Below are positions 59,070 through 64,000 of a stretch of DNA of 64,000 bases, in pieces. The DNA is taken from NCBI RefSeq assembly GCF_001653515.1, contig NZ_LYOY01000051.1, positions 1,384,001-1,448,000 of the forward strand, written 5' to 3'. The stretch's first letter is position 1. Every line of letters starts with the position of its first letter. The notes under the pieces were generated by a model that did no database searches, was not told where the DNA came from, and saw only the letters and a list, made by a program, of their open reading frames with translations. The stretch comes from Streptomyces sp. ERV7 (GTDB lineage Bacteria; Actinomycetota; Actinomycetes; Streptomycetales; Streptomycetaceae). Both the position numbers and the translations under genes were made by a program.

Positions 59070-59101
59070 ACGCGGAGCACCCCGAGCGCGCCGACCGCCG
59101 G

Positions 59102-59512
59102 TCAGTCCAGCCGGGCGTCGGCGTAGACGACCATCGCGTCGCGCTGGTAGACCGCGAGCCCCTCGGCGATCCTGTCGAAGTTCACCCGGAACTGCGGGTC
59201 GTCGACATACGTCCGGCCGAGGCCCTTGTACGCGGCCGCGTTCGGGGGCCAGAAGCGGCAGACGCCCTGGTAGTGGACGTCGACTTCGGCCTGCACCGCA
59301 CCATCGTCGACCGGGGTGCCGGCCACCATCAACTCCGCGAAGCGGCAGCCGCCGGTGGTGCTCACGGAGGACCGCCACCTGGTCGACCTGGCTGTCCAGA
59401 ACCGCCCGGATCTCGCGCAGCCCCAGACCCAACTCCCGCATCAGCAGGATCTGTTGGAGCCGCAGCAGATCGGCTTCTACGTAGTGGCGGTGTCCGCTCG
59501 GGCGCCCCCGCC
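59102..59512 (-). pseudogene. MerR/TipAS-type regulator remnant
   Basis: Minus-strand 59510 to about 59355 reads GRPSGHRHYVEADLLRLQQILLMRELGLGLREIRAVLD, the second half of a MerR HTH (the first helix and wing are missing). A frame change near 59350-59365 then leads into AELMVAGTPVDDGAVQAEVDVHYQGVCRFWPPNAAAYKGLGRTYVDDPQFRVNFDRIAEGLAVYQRDAMVVYA, the end of a TipAS drug-binding domain. The coiled coil and most of TipAS between them (roughly 90-100 residues) are absent. The remnant begins exactly where the next gene (59513) ends, so a deletion removed its 5' end. Confidence 0.72.
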
Positions 59513-60898
59513 TCAGGACAGAGTGAGTGTGCCCCACACCGCCCGGTGGTCGGAGGAGCCGGTGTCCGTCGCGACCCCGCAGCCGCTCCAGGTGCCCCCG
59601 CCGAACAGGTAGTCGATCTTGCTGCTGCCCGCTGTCGGCCGGTTCGGCGTCGCCGAGTGGGCGTCGCACTCCTCGTACGCCGAGTACAGCGTGGCCGGCA
59701 CACCGGTCGAGGGCGCGGCATTCAGATCACCGCCGAGCAGCGGGCGGTAGCCGGGCAGCGACGCCGCCTGCCGCAGCGCCTGAGCCTGCTGCGGCTGGAA
59801 TACGCGCTCGGGGTCGTCATAGCCGGGGCCGCCGGTGCTGAAGTGCGCGGCGCACACCTGCGCCGCCCAGGACGCCACCGTGGCGCACAGCGCGGTGCGC
59901 TGCTCGACGCCGGGCGGGGAGGGCAGCTCGACCGCCCGGTACCAGGTGTTCTCCTCCGGCACCGCCAGCGCCACACCGTACGCTCCCCGGTCCGCTCCCG
60001 ACGCGTCCGGCTGACAGTTCTTCCGCGCCTTGACCTTCGTCCCGGGCACCTCGTACTGAACCGGCGCGAACCGTACGTCCCAGCCGCCGCCGAGCTCTGT
60101 CTCCAGCGCCAGCTCCACGGGTTTGGCGAGCTTCTCGCAGAACTCCTCCAGCAGGATCACATCGGGGTTTCCGGCTGCCTTGGCGCGGGCCGTGATCTCT
60201 TCCGCCAGCGGGCCCGCCGCCGTGTGGTAGAAGCCGCAGTTCTTGTTGTTGTCGGCGCACACGTTCCAGGTCAGCGCCTTGATGGCGCGCGGGGAAGCGG
60301 CCGGCGGCGGTGGCGGGTCGGCGGGTGCGGGCACGGCAAGCAGCCGGAAGAGCTCCCACGAGGCCACCGCCGTGGCACGGGCCTGGAGCAGCCCGTCGCC
60401 GGTCGCTCCCGCGTCGGCCGTCACATAGCGCTCCCGCGTGCCGTCGTGGTAGCGCAGGGCGTAGACGTCGGCGCCCGCCTGCGGCTGCGGCACGAGCTCC
60501 AGCTTCTCCCAGCCGGCGGGCGGCCCCTCGGTACGGGCGCGCAGCTTCCCGTACCGGCCGTCGGCCCCGGCGCCGAACTCCGCCGCCACATAGGCACCGT
60601 TGGCCTGCGAGCGGAGAGCGACCGTCGCCCCCTTGGCCACGTTGTCGGTGTGCAGGGTGAACTGCTCGGTGATACCCGGCGTACCCGCCCGCGCGTGCAG
60701 TTCATCGCCGCTGGACGCCTCCACCGAGACGTACTTTCCGGTGGCGAGCGAGAGCAGCTCCCACTGCTGTCCGGCCGACTTCGAGGTGTTGGGGGGCGGC
60801 GGCGCGGCCGCCGTGGCGGGCGCGCCGAGCAGAGCCGGCAGGACCGCCCCGATCAGCGCGGCGGCCAGCAGCCGCGGTAGGCGCAGACGATTTTTCAT
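59513..60898 (-). CDS. Secreted endonuclease/exonuclease/phosphatase-fold protein with N-terminal beta-trefoil-like domain
   Basis: 461 residues from ATG 60898. Signal peptide LPRLLAAALIGAVLPALLGAPATAAA. Residues about 40-190 form a fascin/ricin-like beta-trefoil domain (GQQWELLSLATGKYVSVEASSGDELHARAGTPG ... YVAAEFGAGADGRYGKLRARTEG). Residues about 210-461 are an EEP domain: IKALTWNVCADN, VILLEEFCEKL (metal Glu), LLGGDLNAAP, and SDHRAVWGTLTL (catalytic Asp-His). Secreted nucleases or sphingomyelinase/phosphodiesterases of this architecture are found in Streptomyces. No SD is seen before ATG 60898. Confidence 0.82.
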   Translation of the reverse strand: MKNRLRLPRLLAAALIGAVLPALLGAPATAAAPPPPNTSKSAGQQWELLSLATGKYVSVEASSGDELHARAGTPGITEQFTLHTDNVAKGATVALRSQANGAYVAAEFGAGADGRYGKLRARTEGPPAGWEKLELVPQPQAGADVYALRYHDGTRERYVTADAGATGDGLLQARATAVASWELFRLLAVPAPADPPPPPAASPRAIKALTWNVCADNNKNCGFYHTAAGPLAEEITARAKAAGNPDVILLEEFCEKLAKPVELALETELGGGWDVRFAPVQYEVPGTKVKARKNCQPDASGADRGAYGVALAVPEENTWYRAVELPSPPGVEQRTALCATVASWAAQVCAAHFSTGGPGYDDPERVFQPQQAQALRQAASLPGYRPLLGGDLNAAPSTGVPATLYSAYEECDAHSATPNRPTAGSSKIDYLFGGGTWSGCGVATDTGSSDHRAVWGTLTLS

Positions 60899-61131
60899 AC
60901 CGGGAGGATAGAGAACCGCTGATGTCGACCTGCCAGGTGGATGCGTGCTCCTGCTCCCGCACCTCCACGGCGGCCCGGCACCCGCAGGCCAGGGGTCGCT
61001 GCCGGTCCCCTGCCGCGCCCTCCCGGGCTGCTTCGCGCCGGGTTCCCGTACGGGTGCCTGGGGAGGATAGTCGGAAGCCGACGGCCTGCCGCGCACAGGG
61101 CCCGGCATGTCCTTCATGGAGGTGTCCCGCT

Positions 61132-62505
61132 GTGACCACCACCCCCTCACCGGCGCGCGCCGGTGTGGCTCCCGGCGGCCTGCCGCTGCTCGGCCACGCC
61201 TGGCAACTCCACGCCCGCCCGCTGGAGTTCCTGTCCTCGCTGCCGGCCCACGGGGACCTGGTACGGATCGGGATGGGCCCCTGGCCGGCCTATGTCGTCT
61301 GCCGTCCGGACGCGGCGCACCAGATGCTCACCGACTCGCGGACCTTCGACAAGGGCGGCCCGTTCTTCGACAAGGCGCGCGTGCTGTTCGGCAGCAGTCT
61401 GCCCATGGCCGGCTGGCGCGAACACCGGTGGCAGCGCCGTCAGATGCAGCCCGCCTTCCAGCCCGGCCGGATCGACGGGTACGCGGTGGTGATGGGCGAG
61501 GAGGTGGACCGTATGACCACCGCCTGGCAGCCCGGTCAGCGGCTGGACGTCACCGCCGCGCTCACCACCCTGACCCTGCGGATCGTCACCCGCAGCGTGC
61601 TGGCCGCGGAGGCGGAGGACTCGGCGGTGGCCGAGGTGCTGGAGAGCCTGCACACCGTCATCGACGGCATCTACCAGCGCGTGATGCTGCCGCTGGGACC
61701 GCTCTACCGCCTGCCCACCCGGGGCAACCTGCGCTACCGCCGCGCCTGTACGCGGCTGCACCGCGCCATCGACGACATCATCGCCGCCCGCCGGGCCGCG
61801 CCCGGCGAGCACGACCTGGTGTCGGTGCTGCTGGCCGCCCACGACGACGACACGGGCGAGCCCATGTCCGACGAGGACATCCGCGACCAGCTGATGGTGA
61901 TGATCGGCGCCGGTTTCGAGACCACCGCCAACACTCTCGCCTTCGCCCTGTGGTTGATCAGCCAGGACACGAAGGTACGGGAACAGCTGCACGCCGAGGT
62001 GGACGCGACGCTGGCGGGGCGCACCGCCACACCCGCCGACCTCGACGGGCTCGCCTATACCCAGCGCATCATCCACGAGGTGATGCGTATGTACCCCGCG
62101 GGCTGGTTCTTCACCCGCGTCACCACCGCCGACACCACCCTCGCCGGACACCCCCTGCCCAAGGGCACCGCCCTCCTCTACAGCGCGTACCTCCTGCACC
62201 ACCAGGCCGAGCTGTTCCCCGATCCCGAGCGTTTCGACCCGGACCGCTGGGCCACCGGCGAGGCGGACGCGCTGCCCCGGGGTGCGCACGTGCCCTTCGG
62301 GGGCGGCAACCGCAAGTGCATCGGCGACCAGTTCGCCCTCACCGAGATGACCCTGGCCCTCGCCACGGTGTGCACCCGCTGGGATCTGGTCCCCGACCCG
62401 GAGGCCACTTTGCACGTACGGGTGCGCGGCACACTGGGTCCGGGCCCGCTCGACATGACCTGCGCCCCCCGCAACACACCGGGCGATTCGGGACCGTCAG
62501 TGTGA
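61132..62505 (+). CDS. Cytochrome P450
   Basis: 457 residues from GTG 61132. P450 signatures are the I-helix GAGFETTANTLAFAL (oxygen-binding Thr), the K-helix EVMRMYP (ExxR), and the haem loop PFGGGNRKCIGDQFALTEM (FxxGxxxCxG). The start GLPLLGHAWQLHARPLEFLSSLPAHGDLVRIGMGP and DSRTFDKGGPFF resemble terpenoid-biosynthesis P450s such as PtlI. Ferredoxin and terpene cyclase genes are not in the window, so the substrate is open. Its 3' end overlaps the next minus-strand gene by 9 bp. Confidence 0.9.
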   Translation: MTTTPSPARAGVAPGGLPLLGHAWQLHARPLEFLSSLPAHGDLVRIGMGPWPAYVVCRPDAAHQMLTDSRTFDKGGPFFDKARVLFGSSLPMAGWREHRWQRRQMQPAFQPGRIDGYAVVMGEEVDRMTTAWQPGQRLDVTAALTTLTLRIVTRSVLAAEAEDSAVAEVLESLHTVIDGIYQRVMLPLGPLYRLPTRGNLRYRRACTRLHRAIDDIIAARRAAPGEHDLVSVLLAAHDDDTGEPMSDEDIRDQLMVMIGAGFETTANTLAFALWLISQDTKVREQLHAEVDATLAGRTATPADLDGLAYTQRIIHEVMRMYPAGWFFTRVTTADTTLAGHPLPKGTALLYSAYLLHHQAELFPDPERFDPDRWATGEADALPRGAHVPFGGGNRKCIGDQFALTEMTLALATVCTRWDLVPDPEATLHVRVRGTLGPGPLDMTCAPRNTPGDSGPSV

Positions 62506-63045
62506 CGTGGCCAGCCAACCCTCCAGTACGGCCTCGCGGTCGCGGGACCGCAGGACTTCGCCGGGCCGGACTTCGTTCCACCAGTGCGTCAGTACGGCAG
62601 GCGAGGACTCGCCTCGGGTGAAACGGGCGAGCAACCCGAGCGAGATATCGACCTCTCGCTCGGTATAGGCGGTCGCGGCGCCCGAGAACACGGGCGTCTC
62701 GACACGGTCCCCCTCCGCCGTGGTGATGACGACCGTCATCTCCGGCGGGCCGTCAGGAACCCACGCGTCGAGGGCCGCGGCCGCCACGCTCAGCGCGCGG
62801 GCCGCCCACCGGGTGAGTGCGGAGCGGACCGGTGCGTCGGTGACCTGGAGGTCCATCACGTCCGACCAGCGCCATTCCCGCGGGGCGTCCCCGGTGATCC
62901 GCACCCCCGCCGGGGAGAGGAGCACGCCCGCCCCCTCGGGCGTCGGCGGTGTGCCGAGGTATACCTCGTCCCCGCTGATCCAGAAGAGTCCGACCATGCT
63001 GCCGACCCTGCGGTCGGCAGCCGGGGGCGGTGACGCTTCCACCAT
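62497..63045 (-). CDS. Conserved hypothetical protein
   Basis: 182 residues from ATG 63045 (GAGAGGGAG about five bases upstream). Reads as a beta-rich then helical protein: MVGLFWISGDEVYLGTPPTPEGAGVLLSPAGVRITG, WRWSDVMDLQVTDAPVRSALTRWAARALSVAAAALDAW, ending EVLRSRDREAVLEGWLATSH. No transmembrane helix. The segment up to about residue 70 looks like a small PH-like or WD-type beta sandwich, typical of uncharacterised Streptomyces proteins; I cannot assign a function. Overlaps the P450 stop by 9 bp. Confidence 0.7.
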   Translation of the reverse strand: MVEASPPPAADRRVGSMVGLFWISGDEVYLGTPPTPEGAGVLLSPAGVRITGDAPREWRWSDVMDLQVTDAPVRSALTRWAARALSVAAAALDAWVPDGPPEMTVVITTAEGDRVETPVFSGAATAYTEREVDISLGLLARFTRGESSPAVLTHWWNEVRPGEVLRSRDREAVLEGWLATSH

Positions 63046-63156
63046 GCAACTCCCTCTCTCTGGCCGTGGTGCGGCGCACCCTGCCCAAGACACCGTACAG
63101 AGAGGCGCCTTGGACCCATGGCACCGCGTTTCCCACCCTGTCCGGCGCGGGGGACC

Positions 63157-63792
63157 TCACGGATCGGTTCGGCTGCCCGCGGCGGGGGCGCCGGTCGGCC
63201 GCTGCCACAGCCGGCTCACATGGGTGTCGAGCACGTCCTGGGCCTGGCGCGCGGTGAGGTGGCCGATCAGGACGTGTGCGGTCAGGCCGTCGGCCAGGGC
63301 CAGCAGCGCGCGGGCTTCGTGCTGTGCGTCGAGGGGCTCCACATACGTGGTGCTCTCGTCGGCCTCCGCGATGAGGCGGGCGAACGCCTCGTGCAGGGCC
63401 GCGTAGTTCGCCTTCAGTGTGCCCGCGAGCGCTTCGCTGACCGCCGCCTGGGCGACGAAGGCGAGCCACACCCTGGCCTCGGCACGGTGTTCTTCCCGCA
63501 GCAGGGAGATCTCGGTGGCCGCGTGGCCCAGCGCGGACGCGGCCGACTGTGCCGGGCTCGCGACGAGGCGGGCCCGTACGCGCTCGTTGATCCGCTCGCC
63601 GACGGCCCCGAGGGCGAACACCAGCATCTCCTCCTTGGTGCGGAAGCAGCGCTGCACCGCGCCCATCGACACCTGCGCACGGGCGGCGACATCGCGCAGG
63701 GTCACGCCCTCCAGGCCGCGTTCGTCGGCCAGTCGGCACACCGCCTCGGCGATCACACGACGCCGGCCCTCGTGGTCCACCTGCCTGGGCAT
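63157..63792 (-). CDS. TetR/AcrR-family transcriptional regulator
   Basis: 211 residues from ATG 63792. HTH region: GRRRVIAEAVCRLADERGLEGVTLRDVAARAQVSMGAVQRCFRTKEEMLVFAL (about residues 9-58). C-terminal helices form the ligand pocket. It is divergent from an amidase start, and the 133-bp gap carries a double palindrome with CGATGCG/CGCATCG arms, almost certainly its operator; so it should repress both itself and the amidase operon. Confidence 0.92.
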   Translation of the reverse strand: MPRQVDHEGRRRVIAEAVCRLADERGLEGVTLRDVAARAQVSMGAVQRCFRTKEEMLVFALGAVGERINERVRARLVASPAQSAASALGHAATEISLLREEHRAEARVWLAFVAQAAVSEALAGTLKANYAALHEAFARLIAEADESTTYVEPLDAQHEARALLALADGLTAHVLIGHLTARQAQDVLDTHVSRLWQRPTGAPAAGSRTDP

Positions 63793-63850
63793 CCCGGTCC
63801 GCCTCCCTCTGCCGTGCTCACCGCGGCTGTCGCGCTCCGCCCACTCTATT

Positions 63851-63903
63851 CGATGCGCTCGCATCGGAACCCGGGTTATGGTTCCGATGCGAGCGCATCG
63901 GAA
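63851..63903. promoter_or_regulatory. Double palindromic TetR operator
   Basis: Two 16-bp dyads, CGATGCG-CT-CGCATCG (63851-63866) and CGATGCG-AG-CGCATCG (63885-63900), face each other so that 63851-63871 and 63880-63900 are a perfect 21-bp-arm inverted repeat with an 8-bp spacer. The right-hand dyad extends to 10-bp arms (63882-63903). Lies between the divergent TetR and amidase genes. Confidence 0.75.
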
Positions 63904-63925
63904 CGAGTAGGGGAGCGTGCGAACC

Positions 63926-64000
63926 ATGCAGGACGCGTTGTGGCGGAGGCCCGCGGCGGCACAGGCGGCAGCCGTACGGAGCGGGAAGGTGTCGGCCGTC
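63926..64000 (+). CDS. Amidase family protein, N terminus only
   Basis: 25 codons before the window ends: MQDALWRRPAAAQAAAVRSG then KVSAV. The ALWRRPAAxQAAAVRxGxVSAV pattern is the usual opening of amidase-signature enzymes. ATG 63926 follows the TetR operator by about 25 bp and has GGGGAG about 11 bases upstream. The catalytic Ser-Ser-Lys lies beyond the window. Confidence 0.55.
   Translation, partial: MQDALWRRPAAAQAAAVRSGKVSAV

Noticed and set aside
61132..62505. A terpene or polyketide gene cluster around the P450
   Set aside because: No cyclase, synthase, ferredoxin or other biosynthetic gene is adjacent in the window.
1..64000. CRISPR array, tRNA/rRNA gene, insertion sequence, integrase or att site
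   Set aside because: None seen: no regularly spaced repeats, no DDE or tyrosine recombinase motifs, no cloverleaf with CCA end noticed by eye. A tRNAscan/ISfinder run could still find something short.

Overview
The window is high-GC actinobacterial DNA, almost certainly a Streptomyces chromosome. The evidence is the very strong G/C third-position bias, frequent GTG and TTG starts, short-overlap operons, only three in-frame TTA (bldA-type) codons that I could find, and many typical streptomycete families (DUF1990, EACC1, EF-hand caspase, PBP/DD-carboxypeptidase, Nur-type box). No rRNA, tRNA, CRISPR array, insertion sequence or phage integrase was seen.

Layout. 1-8.8 kb: housekeeping and metabolic genes (AEC transporter end, thioredoxin, flavin disulfide reductase, SNase-like protein, DUF1990, GNAT, M4 protease, CorA, small TPR protein, pirin). 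8.9-15.0 kb: a four-gene translationally coupled operon of unknown function. It encodes a HEXXH zinc-protease-like protein, a paralogue with a broken HEXXH, a 985-aa TPR protein and a three-helix membrane protein. 15.1-26.7 kb: HutD, NCS1 permease, SRPBCC/DinB pair, a TetR/SnoaL divergent pair with operator, secreted trypsin and FlgD-Ig proteins, a thioesterase, a glycine-betaine-type binding lipoprotein overlapping a cobalamin-riboswitch-like element, a GNAT and an RraA-like protein. 26.8-33.3 kb: ankyrin protein, a vWA + protein-kinase-like pair (TerY-P-like), DinB, and a caspase/EACC1 conflict pair. 33.3-40.4 kb: a cell-wall block (DD-carboxypeptidase and PBP divergent from LysR and a serine hydrolase with a penicillin-recognising fold) plus an orphan CBS-type ABC ATPase. 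40.5-44.5 kb: peptidase, PIG-L deacetylase, enoyl-CoA hydratase, SDR. 44.5-49.5 kb: a coupled three-gene module (vWA-like; N-domain + beta-propeller + degenerate GH13 amylase-like domain; TIR). 49.6-52.7 kb: a broken XRE-cupin regulator fused by deletion to a truncated quinone oxidoreductase, then two acyl-CoA dehydrogenases. 52.7-57.9 kb: a NikABCDE-type ABC operon behind a long palindrome matching the nickel regulator (Nur) box. 58-64 kb: secreted phospholipase-like protein, a MerR/TipAS remnant, a secreted endonuclease/phosphatase-fold protein, a cytochrome P450, a conserved hypothetical, and a TetR gene divergent from an amidase with a tandem palindromic operator.

The most notable theme is that four separate multigene modules look like NTP- or protease-based biological conflict systems: 8.9-15.0, 27.9-29.9, 30.5-32.9 and 44.5-49.5 kb. 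They are embedded among ordinary chromosomal genes. The 8.9-15.0 and 44.5-49.5 kb modules are the best candidates for undescribed systems. Functional assignments rest on motifs read by eye; no database search was possible.
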